This document shows positions 9,072 to 16,668 of a stretch of 64,000 nt of DNA, piece after piece. The notes under the pieces are model-generated. The model worked only from the letters and a program-made list of their open reading frames with translations, ran no database searches and was not told the DNA's origin. Both the position numbers and the translations under genes were made by a program. Position 1 is the stretch's first letter. Every line of letters begins with the position of its first letter. Origin of the DNA: Phocaeicola plebeius DSM 17135 (GTDB taxonomy: Bacteria; Bacteroidota; Bacteroidia; Bacteroidales; Bacteroidaceae); the NCBI RefSeq assembly GCF_000187895.1, contig NZ_DS990122.1, positions 62,001-126,000 on the forward strand. The letters are read 5' to 3'.

Positions 9072-10190
9072 ATGTTAGACAATATTTTCTTTCTATTAGA
9101 AATCATATCTGGAGTAAGCTGTTTTATGATTTCCCTGTTTCTTTTTTCTTTTACAGTTCCTGACACACTAATAGGACGCCGCAATAAAAGAGCATGCCTC
9201 TTCATAGAAATCTCAGCATTCCTAATGGGATGTATCAGCTTAGGATTTATTTTAATGGGAGGTGAACACCATCGAAGAATGGTTGCTTTTTTTATCCAAG
9301 GATTTGCCCCATTACAGATTCTATTATTAATGCTCGCATTAGCATATCCTATATACATTGGCAATAATTTTAAAAGATTCATGAGAAAACATATTGTTTA
9401 CACTTGCTTATTATGTATAGGGAACATGGTCTATTTTTGGTTATTAAATGGACAGATTGGAAGCTGGATTTACAACTTACTATTAGCTTTTTTTTCTTTC
9501 TTATTCATTTTTTACATACGAACTTATCTACGTATATCAAAACGTTGGGAGGAGCATTACCCGGAATGTAAAAAATATTTCCGAAAAAAAGCATATCCAC
9601 TATGTTTTTTATTAGCTATCGTCGGCCTATATGCCGTAATAGCAAATATTTTACCAACCCACAGAAACCAACTTATTTTTATAAGTATCTACACCCTTGC
9701 TTATATTTATTTCGCGTTACAATATAATAAATATGGATTAACCATCTCACATTATATCAAAGCTGACAATATAAAAGAAGAAGTAATCAATGTCAGCATA
9801 AGTCCATTTAGTAAATGGCTTTCTTCAAAAGAAGAAAACAGGAAAAGACAAAACTATGAAGTCATCAAAAAGAAATTAGAAATATGGGAAACCCAAAAAA
9901 CTTATTTACATCCCAAACTTACTATCCAGAAAGTAAGTCAAGAAATTGGAGTAAATCAGACATACCTTTCGAACTTCATTAATGACTGTTATCAAACAAA
10001 TTTCAATAGATGGATAAATAGTCTACGCATAGATGAGGCGAAAGAGATTATGCTACACAAACCAGATATAGGACTCGCTGAAATTGCGGAACTAGTTGGT
10101 TTTGCAGATCTTGCACATTTTAGTAAACAATTTAAACTAAAAGAAGGAACATCACCTTCTGCTTGGCGGAAACAGAATAATTTAAAATAA
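9072..10190 (+). CDS. Membrane-embedded AraC-family transcriptional regulator
   Basis: A 372-residue protein with about seven hydrophobic segments over residues 1-220 (for example FFLLEIISGVSCFMISLFLF and PLCFLLAIVGLYAVIANIL) and a C-terminal AraC/XylS double helix-turn-helix (about 275-370). The DNA-binding half shows the usual features: LTIQKVSQEIGVNQTYLSNFIN for the first motif and IAELVGFADLAHFSKQFK, GTSPSAWR for the second. AraC proteins anchored by a multi-helix membrane domain are frequent in Bacteroidetes, but their signals are mostly unknown. Its position next to the exopolysaccharide operon, divergent from its LuxR-type regulator, suggests a shared circuit; that is inference. Confidence 0.82.
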   Translation: MLDNIFFLLEIISGVSCFMISLFLFSFTVPDTLIGRRNKRACLFIEISAFLMGCISLGFILMGGEHHRRMVAFFIQGFAPLQILLLMLALAYPIYIGNNFKRFMRKHIVYTCLLCIGNMVYFWLLNGQIGSWIYNLLLAFFSFLFIFYIRTYLRISKRWEEHYPECKKYFRKKAYPLCFLLAIVGLYAVIANILPTHRNQLIFISIYTLAYIYFALQYNKYGLTISHYIKADNIKEEVINVSISPFSKWLSSKEENRKRQNYEVIKKKLEIWETQKTYLHPKLTIQKVSQEIGVNQTYLSNFINDCYQTNFNRWINSLRIDEAKEIMLHKPDIGLAEIAELVGFADLAHFSKQFKLKEGTSPSAWRKQNNLK

Positions 10191-10765
10191 ATCCACACCT
10201 GAAAACCTTAATTTAAATTCCAGTTGACCACAATAAACCAATCCAGGAGTAACATAAAAATTAATACTACTATAAAGGCTCCACCATTGAAAACCATAAG
10301 TATAAATATTAGCAGAACATTACCAATATTCCATATTTTTCGTACCTACAAACAACCCAACAACATCAATAAGTCTATATCACAAACAAATATATTTAAA
10401 CATGCAATGTCACATCCCCAAAGTGCCTACCACATAAAATCCAAGCATTTTACATCACGATGAATATGAGCAACAGTAAATGACAATATGTCACAAAATA
10501 AGACTTTTTGTCTTTCTAGAGCAAAAGGATAATGACAATTTGCTACTTCTTATCCCATTAAATAGCTAATATAGTTTGCAAAGGTTTAAAAATCGGCATA
10601 AAAGGTTTAAAATAAAGGTATTACATTAAAAATGGAAGTTACAACAACCTCCATTCAAGATTTGTGGTACACTGTTTGCAAAAGAGTAAGTGAACTTGAA
10701 CTTCAAAAGGGTTAGGGTTCAGAAACAAAATTGATTAACAACTAAAAAAATAGGAGATTACAACT
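10191..10765. other. Long intergenic region with a direct repeat upstream of hsp20
   Basis: 575 bp without a credible gene; a 79-codon plus-strand frame at 10224 is Thr/Asn/Ile-rich and looks random. A 12-bp direct repeat AAAGGTTTAAAA occurs at 10580-10591 and 10601-10612, a 21-bp spacing that puts both copies on one DNA face, about 155-185 bp before the Hsp20 start. TATAGTTTG at 10569-10577 resembles a -7 element but has one extra spacer base. Any heat-shock control site remains unassigned. Confidence 0.45.
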
Positions 10766-11197
10766 ATGATGCCGACTAGAAAATATTACAATCAGAACTG
10801 GTTACCAAGTATCTTTAATGACTTCTTCGATAACAACTGGATGGAAAAAGCAAACGCTACCGCACCTGCAATCAATGTGGTGGAAAGCGACAAGGATTAC
10901 AAAGTAGAAGTAGCCGTTCCGGGAATGACTAAGGAGGATTTCAATATCCACTTGGGTGATGAAAACGAACTGGTCATCTCCATGGAAAAGAAAGTTGAAA
11001 ACGAAGACAAGGATAACAAAAAATACTTACGACGTGAGTTCTCTTACACCAAGTTCCAACAGTCACTTTACTTGCCCGACAATGTCGATAAGGAAAAGAT
11101 TACTGCCAATGTAGCAAATGGTGTATTGACTATTGAGCTGCCAAAGTATTCTCAAGAAGAAAAAGCAAAAATTAATCGTGTGATTGAAATACATTAA
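10766..11197 (+). CDS. Hsp20/alpha-crystallin small heat-shock protein
   Basis: A 143-residue ATP-independent holdase that binds unfolding proteins. The alpha-crystallin domain covers about 35-135, with the class A core VAVPGMTKEDFNIHLGDENEL and the conserved GVLTIELPK near the end. The C-terminal I-X-I/V anchoring motif appears as INRVIEI. The N-terminal arm is short and aromatic (YYNQNWLPSIFNDFFDNNW). Its own terminator follows, and a J-domain co-chaperone gene comes 84 bp later in the same direction, forming a small chaperone module. The first of two adjacent ATG codons is used here; the second would remove one residue. Confidence 0.95.
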   Translation: MMPTRKYYNQNWLPSIFNDFFDNNWMEKANATAPAINVVESDKDYKVEVAVPGMTKEDFNIHLGDENELVISMEKKVENEDKDNKKYLRREFSYTKFQQSLYLPDNVDKEKITANVANGVLTIELPKYSQEEKAKINRVIEIH

Positions 11198-11213
11198 TCA
11201 TCACAAATAACGG

Positions 11214-11254
11214 AAAACTCTCGTCTGCATCCATTGTGGGCGAGAGTTTTTATT
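11214..11254 (+). terminator. Rho-independent terminator after hsp20
   Basis: ACTCTCG (11217-11223) pairs with CGAGAGT (11241-11247), followed by TTTTATTTT. It should end most hsp20 transcripts before the J-protein gene. Confidence 0.85.
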
Positions 11255-11281
11255 TTGGAACTAACTTAAAACGATTGATAT

Positions 11282-12211
11282 ATGGCATTTATTGATTACT
11301 ATAAGATTTTGGGAGTAGACCGTAATGCCACTCAGGATGAAATCAAGCAGGCATACCGGAAGCTGGCCAAGAAATATCATCCTGACCTGAACAAGGATGA
11401 CCCGTCGGCAGAAGGAAAGTTCCAGCAAGTGAATGAAGCCAACGAAGTATTAAGCGATCCGGAAAAGCGTAAGAAATACGACGAATATGGCGAACACTGG
11501 AAACATGCCGATGAGTTTAAGCAGGAACGTGAGGCATACAGCAGGGCACAGCAACAGCACGGTGGCTCCGGCTACTGGTACTCCATGAACGACGGTGAAT
11601 TTACGGAAGGATTTGGAGGAACAGGGGCAAGCGGCTTCTCTGACTTCTTCGAACAGCTTTTCGGCCACGGAAGAGGTGGACGAGGAGGATACCACACCAT
11701 GTCGAGGGGACAGGATATAGAAGCACAGATGCACTTGTCGCTCAATGAAGCCTACGTCACCCACAAGCAGACTTTCAGCATCAACGGTGAAAATATCCGT
11801 ATCACTGTGCCGGCAGGCGTGGCCGACGGACAGACCATCCGTCTGAAAGGCTACGGCCAGAAAGCCATGAACGGAGGAGAAAACGGAGATTTGTACATCA
11901 CCTTTGTCGTCGATAAGGATGATACCTTCGAACGAAAGGGAGATGACCTCTATACCCACGTCAATATCGACTTGTACACTGCCGTGCTGGGTGGAGAAGT
12001 ACAAGTGAAAACCATGGACGGAATGGTCAAACTGAAAGTAAAACCGGGTACACAGAACGACACGAAGGTCCGTTTGAGAGGAAAAGGATTCCCGGTGTAC
12101 AAACAGACCGGCCAGTTTGGCGATATGATTGTATCGTACCACATCAATATCCCGACCTCCCTGACCGAAAAACAGAAGGATTTGTTCAACCAGCTGCGCG
12201 CTGCCAGCTGA
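11282..12211 (+). CDS. CbpA-like J-domain co-chaperone (class B DnaJ)
   Basis: A 309-residue DnaJ-type protein that stimulates Hsp70 ATPase and delivers substrates. The J domain occupies 1-70 with the HPD motif at 33-35. A Gly/Phe-rich linker follows (about 95-145: [23 protein letters not shown]), then the two C-terminal substrate-binding beta domains. The cysteine zinc-finger repeats of class A DnaJ are absent, and at about 300 residues it matches CbpA/DnaJ class B. Pairing with hsp20 suggests a stress-response unit. Base composition is richer in G+C than the upstream polysaccharide genes. Confidence 0.92.
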   Translation: MAFIDYYKILGVDRNATQDEIKQAYRKLAKKYHPDLNKDDPSAEGKFQQVNEANEVLSDPEKRKKYDEYGEHWKHADEFKQEREAYSRAQQQHGGSGYWYSMNDGEFTEGFGGTGASGFSDFFEQLFGHGRGGRGGYHTMSRGQDIEAQMHLSLNEAYVTHKQTFSINGENIRITVPAGVADGQTIRLKGYGQKAMNGGENGDLYITFVVDKDDTFERKGDDLYTHVNIDLYTAVLGGEVQVKTMDGMVKLKVKPGTQNDTKVRLRGKGFPVYKQTGQFGDMIVSYHINIPTSLTEKQKDLFNQLRAAS

Positions 12212-12258
12212 TAAAGCAGCAATTCCATAACAACTTCATTTATATCAGCTTCATAATT

Positions 12259-12350
12259 TCCAGTACTTCCGTGGAAGTACTGCAGTACTGTCAAGGAAGT
12301 ACTGTAGTACTTTCAGGGGAGTACTGTAGTATTGCCTAAGCAGTACTGAG
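12259..12350. repeat. Tandem 22-bp array of AGTACT palindromes
   Basis: The palindrome AGTACT occurs seven times in 90 bp (12262, 12276, 12284, 12298, 12306, 12320, 12342) plus one degenerate copy (12328). The core is three 22-bp units starting at 12273, 12295 and 12317, each with two AGTACT-like sites 8 bp apart, consensus GGAAGTACTGYAGTACTNTC. It lies just after the J-protein gene and before the tRNA terminator. There are no unique spacers. See also the array at 24993-25090. Confidence 0.85.
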
Positions 12351-12459
12351 CAACTGACTTTTCCTAATATAACTAGACGTTTTTTCTTTTTATAAACTGG
12401 AACAATAGACAGTTTGCATACTCACTTTAACTGTAGCATTCATACAGCATTCGGATTTA

Positions 12460-12492
12460 GCTCATGGTTTAACTTTCGGTTTAACTGTGAGC
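12460..12492. other. Imperfect 33-bp inverted repeat
   Basis: GCTCATGGTTTAAC (12460-12473) pairs 11 of 14 with GTTTAACTGTGAGC (12479-12492); GGTTTAAC is also directly repeated. It lies between the palindrome array and the tRNA terminator. Function unknown. Confidence 0.35.
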
Positions 12493-12542
12493 CCCAGAAA
12501 CGCATAAACTGAATGTAATAAGGATAAATCCAATACAGTGCG

Positions 12543-12583
12543 CAAAAAGAAAAAGCTCCGTAAATCATTGATTTACAGAGCTT
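12543..12583 (-). terminator. Terminator of the tRNA-Gly/tRNA-Leu transcript
   Basis: On the minus strand AAGCTCTGTAAAT pairs with ATTTACGGAGCTT (one central mismatch) around a short loop, followed by TTTTTCTTTTT. It sits 8 nt after the tRNA-Leu 3' end. Confidence 0.85.
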
Positions 12584-12590
12584 AATTTCG

Positions 12591-12675
12591 TACTCGAAGC
12601 GGGACTTGAACCCGCACAGCCGCAATGGCCAAGGGATTTTAAGTCCCTCGTGTCTACCGATTCCACCATTCGAGC
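12591..12675 (-). tRNA. tRNA-Leu (anticodon UAA)
   Basis: 85 nt on the minus strand with a long variable arm typical of leucine tRNAs. The acceptor stem GCTCGAA pairs with TTCGAGT (one G-T pair), the anticodon loop reads CTTAAAA giving UAA, and the T arm contains GGTTCAAGTCC. CCA is not encoded. It lies 16 nt downstream of tRNA-Gly in the same transcript. Confidence 0.95.
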
Positions 12676-12691
12676 ATCCTTTCAAAGAAAG

Positions 12692-12764
12692 AGCGGAAAA
12701 CGAGACTCGAACTCGCGACCCTAACCTTGGCAAGGTTATGCTCTACCAACTGAGCTATTTCCGC
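12692..12764 (-). tRNA. tRNA-Gly (anticodon GCC)
   Basis: 73 nt on the minus strand. The acceptor stem GCGGAAA pairs with TTTCCGC, the D arm is AGCTCAGTTGGTAGAGC, the anticodon stem-loop CCTTGCCAAGG gives GCC, and the T arm contains GAGTTCGAGTCTC. CCA is not encoded. Confidence 0.95.
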
Positions 12765-12775
12765 GTTTACGGGTG

Positions 12776-12807
12776 CAAATGTAGGGAGTTTTGCGATATA
12801 CTCCAAA
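12776..12807 (-). promoter_or_regulatory. Bacteroidetes-type promoter of the tRNA operon
   Basis: TACATTTG (12776-12783, -7 box) and TTTG (12804-12807, -33 box) on the minus strand are 20 bp apart, a full match to TTTG-N19-21-TAnnTTTG. The -7 box lies 11 bp before the tRNA-Gly 5' end. Confidence 0.88.
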
Positions 12808-12840
12808 CTTTTCACCCGTTTTCTTTTTAATTTTATGCAA

Positions 12841-14181
12841 TTATCTTCCTAAAAGTGAGTTTTCAGCTTGAACCACTTTCTCAAAGTTGAAGCCACTCAC
12901 CACTTGCTGCATCAGTTCTTCAATCTTGTCATTGCACAAGTTACCGATACTTCCGGCATGCGTGTGATGTACGGTCTTATCGTGTGAGAAGTTTCCAGCC
13001 TCAATGTCCAGCCCTACTTTCTTATATGCATCACGGAACGGCATTCCTTCTGAAGCCAGGCGGTTCACCTCTTCCACACTGAACATATACAGGTATTTGT
13101 CATCATCCAGAATATGTTCGTTGATTTTGATTTTCTCCATGATGTAAGTAGCCATCTGCAAGCAGTCTTCCAGCTCCTCAAAGGCAGGAAGGAACACTTC
13201 CTTGATAATCTGAAGGTCACGGAAATAACCGGAAGGGAGGTTGTTCATAATCATCATAATCTGCTGCGGAAGAGCCTGAATCTTGTTGCATTTGGCACGG
13301 GTCAGCTCAAACACATCGGGATTCTTCTTGTGCGGCATAATGCTGGAGCCGGTGGTACATTCATCGGGCAACTTCACAAAGCCGAAGTTCTGACAACTGA
13401 ACATGCAGGCATCGAACGCCATCTTCGACAGCGTACCGGCAATGGAAGCCAGCGCAAACGATACGTTGCGTTCCACCTTGCCACGGCCCATCTGAGCATA
13501 CACCACATTGTAATTCATTGAATCGAACCCTAACAGACGAGTAGTCATCTCACGGTCCAACGGGAAAGAAGAGCCATAACCTGCTGCCGAGCCCAATGGA
13601 TTACGGTTACAAGTCTTATAGGCAGCCTGAAGGAACATCATATCGTCCACCAAGCTTTCTGCATAAGCTCCAAACCACAGGCCGAAAGAGGAAGGCATGG
13701 CAATCTGCAGATGGGTATATCCCGGCATAAGCACATCCTTGTAACGGTTGCTCTGAGAAATAAGTACATGGAACAAACGTTCTACAGCTTCTGCCACCGA
13801 TTTCAACTGAGCACGGATAAACAGCTTCAAGTCGACCAGCACCTGATCATTGCGCGAACGTCCACTGTGGATTTTCTTTCCCACATCCCCCAGGCGGCGT
13901 GTCAGCATCAGTTCCACCTGTGAATGTACATCCTCTATTCCGTCTTCAATCACAAACTCCCCGCGTTCTACGGAAGCGTATATGTTTTTCAGTTCTTCCA
14001 GCAAAATCTTCAGTTCGTCCGAAGTCAGCAGGCCAATACTTTCCAGCATGGTGATATGTGCCATCGAACCCAGCACGTCGTACTTTGCCAGATACATGTC
14101 CATTTCGCGGTCACGTCCCACGGTAAAGCGGTCAATTTCCGCATTTACCTGTACATTTTTTTCCCAAAGTTTTTGAGCCAT
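12841..14181 (-). CDS. argH: Argininosuccinate lyase
   Basis: Splits argininosuccinate into arginine and fumarate, the last step of arginine synthesis, in the cytoplasm. It is a member of the fumarase/aspartase superfamily, with the signature GSSIMPHKKNPD, the HSGRSRNDQV motif that carries substrate-binding residues, and GYTHLQIAMP. With the start at the ATG at 14181 (MAQKLWEKNVQVN) it is 446 residues. An upstream ATG at 14205 would add eight residues (MPEIKTEI), but family members begin at MAQKLW. The SRPBCC gene ends 40 bp upstream in the same direction. The rest of the arginine pathway is not in the window. Confidence 0.95.
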   Translation of the reverse strand: MAQKLWEKNVQVNAEIDRFTVGRDREMDMYLAKYDVLGSMAHITMLESIGLLTSDELKILLEELKNIYASVERGEFVIEDGIEDVHSQVELMLTRRLGDVGKKIHSGRSRNDQVLVDLKLFIRAQLKSVAEAVERLFHVLISQSNRYKDVLMPGYTHLQIAMPSSFGLWFGAYAESLVDDMMFLQAAYKTCNRNPLGSAAGYGSSFPLDREMTTRLLGFDSMNYNVVYAQMGRGKVERNVSFALASIAGTLSKMAFDACMFSCQNFGFVKLPDECTTGSSIMPHKKNPDVFELTRAKCNKIQALPQQIMMIMNNLPSGYFRDLQIIKEVFLPAFEELEDCLQMATYIMEKIKINEHILDDDKYLYMFSVEEVNRLASEGMPFRDAYKKVGLDIEAGNFSHDKTVHHTHAGSIGNLCNDKIEELMQQVVSGFNFEKVVQAENSLLGR

Positions 14182-14221
14182 AATTTCAGTTTTTATCTCC
14201 GGCATCTGCCGGTCATTTCAA

Positions 14222-14650
14222 TTAATAAGGAAGCATGGCCAGCATGTCAGCCAGTTTCTCTACTCCCTCCTGCAGGGGCTTTGACACCATGGCTTTCATG
14301 AACATGTTCACTTCCGCACGAATAGTCACTTTCATTTTAGCCTCTTCCTGTGTCACAGGCAGAATCTGAATCCACAGATTCAAAGGTATGGGCGATTTGT
14401 CACCTTCAAACTTGATGCACTTCAAAGGTTCACGCTCAATGATGCGCAATGTAAGACTGATACCCTGTACTTTCAAGGTAATGGAATCACGGTCGAACGA
14501 CATATCTTCCAGTTTCCCGTCCAGTTTGTCCTTCACCATGTCCAGGCGTTCCCGAACTCCTTCCAGGTTATTCAGGTCGGACAGTTTGTTATATACTCGT
14601 TCCTGACTATAAGGAACATGCTTCACATTGCTTTCAAATTGTACAGCCAT
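14222..14650 (-). CDS. SRPBCC-fold protein of unknown function
   Basis: 142 residues resembling the START/polyketide-cyclase (SRPBCC) fold: an N-terminal strand with a YSQERVYNKLSDLNN segment, antiparallel strands, and a long C-terminal helix (KPLQEGVEKLADMLAM). There is no signal peptide, so it should be cytoplasmic. No ligand or catalytic residue can be assigned. It sits between pyrE and argH in the same direction, with a terminator separating it from pyrE. Whether it affects arginine or pyrimidine synthesis is unknown. Confidence 0.7.
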   Translation of the reverse strand: MAVQFESNVKHVPYSQERVYNKLSDLNNLEGVRERLDMVKDKLDGKLEDMSFDRDSITLKVQGISLTLRIIEREPLKCIKFEGDKSPIPLNLWIQILPVTQEEAKMKVTIRAEVNMFMKAMVSKPLQEGVEKLADMLAMLPY

Positions 14651-14691
14651 ATTTTTTCAATCTTCAGGAAAATTCTCCCATCATCGCATAA

Positions 14692-14736
14692 AAAAATGTC
14701 ATCTTGAGCAGAGTGGACTCGCTCAGGATGACATCT
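14692..14736 (-). terminator. Terminator after pyrE
   Basis: On the minus strand ATGTCATCCTGAGC (14721-14734) pairs with GCTCAAGATGACAT (14696-14709) around an 11-nt loop, followed by TTTTTTTA. The arms resemble the TCATCCTGAGC-type hairpins dispersed in many Bacteroidetes genomes, so this may be a repeated element recruited as a terminator. Confidence 0.85.
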
Positions 14737-14778
14737 CCTATTTACAATCCGAGACTGCTTTCCCAGTTACAGAATCTA

Positions 14779-15414
14779 TTATTTTCCAGTCCAGTGAGAA
14801 GGATCCTCTCTCCATGCCTGCAGCACAGGGATATCCTCTTCATTGATATAATCGGTCTTCAAAGCTGCTTCCAGCACCGCATTGTAGTTGGTCAGTGTAA
14901 CCAGTTCTACTTTTGCTTTCTTGAAGGCTTCTACTGATACATCGAAACCGTAAGTGAAAGAAGCAATCATTCCAATTACTTCACAACCGTCGCGACGGAT
15001 AGCTTCTACCGCTTTCAAACTGCTTCCACCGGTTGAAATCAGGTCTTCTACAACAACCACTTTCATACCCGGACGCAATTCACCTTCAATCAAATTTTCC
15101 AAGCCATGGTCTTTCGGGCTTGAACGAACATATACGAACGGCAAGTTCAACTCTTCTGCCACCAGCGCACCCTGTGCAATCGCACCTGTAGCTACACCTG
15201 CGATGGCGTCTACTTCACCGAATTTTTCAAGAATAACACGACAAATTTCTAACTTTACGAAGTTACGAAGTGCAGGATATGACAACGTCTTACGATTGTC
15301 ACAATAAATCGGCGATTTCCAACCTGATGCCCAAGTAAACGGGTTAGCCGGCTGAATCTTCACAGCCTTCACCTTCAGCAACTTTTCTGCAAATAATCTT
15401 TCCAAAGCTTTCAT
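14779..15414 (-). CDS. pyrE: Orotate phosphoribosyltransferase
   Basis: Joins orotate to PRPP to give OMP in de novo pyrimidine synthesis. 211 residues, the usual length. The PRPP-binding loop VVVVEDLISTGGSS (about 119-132) is intact, as are the GVATGAIAQG segment and FTWASGWKSPIYCDNR at the substrate site. A terminator follows. A -7 box lies 31 bp upstream, so it appears to have its own promoter. Confidence 0.95.
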   Translation of the reverse strand: MKALERLFAEKLLKVKAVKIQPANPFTWASGWKSPIYCDNRKTLSYPALRNFVKLEICRVILEKFGEVDAIAGVATGAIAQGALVAEELNLPFVYVRSSPKDHGLENLIEGELRPGMKVVVVEDLISTGGSSLKAVEAIRRDGCEVIGMIASFTYGFDVSVEAFKKAKVELVTLTNYNAVLEAALKTDYINEEDIPVLQAWREDPSHWTGK

Positions 15415-15444
15415 AACTTTTTAATTCTCTGATAAATGTTTTTG

Positions 15445-15452
15445 CAAAATTA
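15445..15452 (-). promoter_or_regulatory. Candidate pyrE promoter -7 box
   Basis: TAATTTTG on the minus strand fits TAnnTTTG, 31 bp before the pyrE start. A TTTC at the expected -33 distance is a 3-of-4 match. Confidence 0.55.
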
Positions 15453-15515
15453 TAGAAATACATCGGGAATAGAAAATTTAAGAGCATTAATTTTACTAAA
15501 ACCCGTCAGATTGTT

Positions 15516-16205
15516 TTATTTCGTCCACGCCAGTGTAACAATGCTGATGCTTATTCCCTCAATATCAGCCAGTACATCTGCACAGGCACCCAACGTGGCT
15601 CCTGTGGTCAGCACATCATCCACCAGCATCACATGTTTGCCTTGCAGCATACGGGTATCGCCAGCCAGATGAAAAAGATGAACTGTGTTTTCCTGCCGCT
15701 CCAACACGGATTTATGGGTCTGGGTCTGGTTGTTTCGCACCCGACAGAGCAACCCGTCGCACACCAGAATGCCCGTCTGCTTAGAAATGCCTTCTGCCAA
15801 CAGACGACTCTGGTTATATCCCCTGGTATGCAGACGGTCGGGATGCAAGGGAACCGGCAACAAATAATCTACTCCCTCAAAGAACCCCGTCGGGAGCAGT
15901 TCATGCGCCAGCATCTCCCCCATCTGCCGGCAGACTTTCTGACGGCCATAGTATTTCATACCGGCCAATATATGGGCAACTTTCCCTCCACGGGCATAAT
16001 AAAACAAAGCCGACGCCCGCTGTATCGGGAAACGGCCCCAGAAAATCTTTTCCATTTCATTGCCCGGTGTATTTCCTAAGTGCGTATGAGGGAGCTGTGA
16101 CAGACAATCACAACAAAGAGCCTGTTCGGAGACCTGCAACTTCCGTCCGCAAGCCATGCAGAGACGGGGAAACAGAAAATCCCGGATGTCAGTCAAAATA
16201 TTCAT
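15516..16205 (-). CDS. ComF-family phosphoribosyltransferase-like protein
   Basis: 229 residues. An N-terminal zinc-ribbon-like part (CMAC at 16-19 and CCDC at 31-34) is followed by a type I phosphoribosyltransferase domain with the PRPP loop VMLVDDVLTTGATL. ComF proteins support DNA uptake and recombination in naturally transformable bacteria; in Bacteroidetes the role is not settled. Its start overlaps recX by 17 bp, so it is the last gene of the prmC-recX-comF operon. Confidence 0.88.
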   Translation of the reverse strand: MNILTDIRDFLFPRLCMACGRKLQVSEQALCCDCLSQLPHTHLGNTPGNEMEKIFWGRFPIQRASALFYYARGGKVAHILAGMKYYGRQKVCRQMGEMLAHELLPTGFFEGVDYLLPVPLHPDRLHTRGYNQSRLLAEGISKQTGILVCDGLLCRVRNNQTQTHKSVLERQENTVHLFHLAGDTRMLQGKHVMLVDDVLTTGATLGACADVLADIEGISISIVTLAWTK

Positions 16206-16668
16206 CCGGCTCTACCTGATTGACAAAACGACGTACTTCTTCCAGCGTAAAGCCCCGACCTACGGCAAAACGAATCAGCTTCATGCTCCGTTCATAATCA
16301 TTGGCAGCTTTTATTCCTTTCATTTTCTGCTTCAGCATCTTCTTCAGAATTCCGTCGTATTCTTCGGTATCGATTTCCTCCAGTCCGGCACGGATGTCTT
16401 CGTCCGACAGGCGTTTCATACGGAGCATCTGTGCAATCTTCATCCGCCCCCACTGATTGAAACGGTACTTGTCGCGCACATAAAACCGGCAGAAACGAGC
16501 CGCATCCAAATAGCGTTCTTTCTGCAAATGGGCCATAATCCGTTCTGTCACTTCTTCCGAAGCCCCCCACTTGCGAATTTTCTCCTCCACGTCCGACGGG
16601 CAACGCTCCACCGACGAGCAATACACTTCGGCTTTACTCTTTATCTCTGCTTCACTATATTCTTTCAT
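16189..16668 (-). CDS. recX: RecX-family regulator of RecA
   Basis: 159 residues with the RecX three-helix repeats (for example YLDAARFCRFYVRDKYRFNQWG, then KIAQMLRMKRLSDEDI). RecX binds RecA filaments and restrains recombination. The start overlaps the prmC stop as ATGA (16665-16668), and the 3' end overlaps comF by 17 bp, so translation is coupled. recA is not in the window. Confidence 0.88.
   Translation of the reverse strand: MKEYSEAEIKSKAEVYCSSVERCPSDVEEKIRKWGASEEVTERIMAHLQKERYLDAARFCRFYVRDKYRFNQWGRMKIAQMLRMKRLSDEDIRAGLEEIDTEEYDGILKKMLKQKMKGIKAANDYERSMKLIRFAVGRGFTLEEVRRFVNQVEPDEYFD

Noticed and set aside
10224..10463. A 79-codon plus-strand frame before hsp20
   Set aside because: Biased Thr/Asn/Ile/Ser composition expected from AT-rich noncoding DNA; no motif.
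11450..12142. A 230-codon minus-strand frame
   Set aside because: Antisense to the well-conserved J-protein gene; a G+C-driven shadow.
12259..12350. CRISPR array reading of the 22-bp repeats (also considered for 24993-25090)
   Set aside because: Units are contiguous with no unique spacers, are too short, and no cas gene is present.
12440..12733. A 97-codon minus-strand frame
   Set aside because: It runs through tRNA-Leu and into tRNA-Gly.
14182..14205. Upstream start for argH (eight extra residues)
   Set aside because: Family members begin at MAQKLWEK; the extension has no conserved character.
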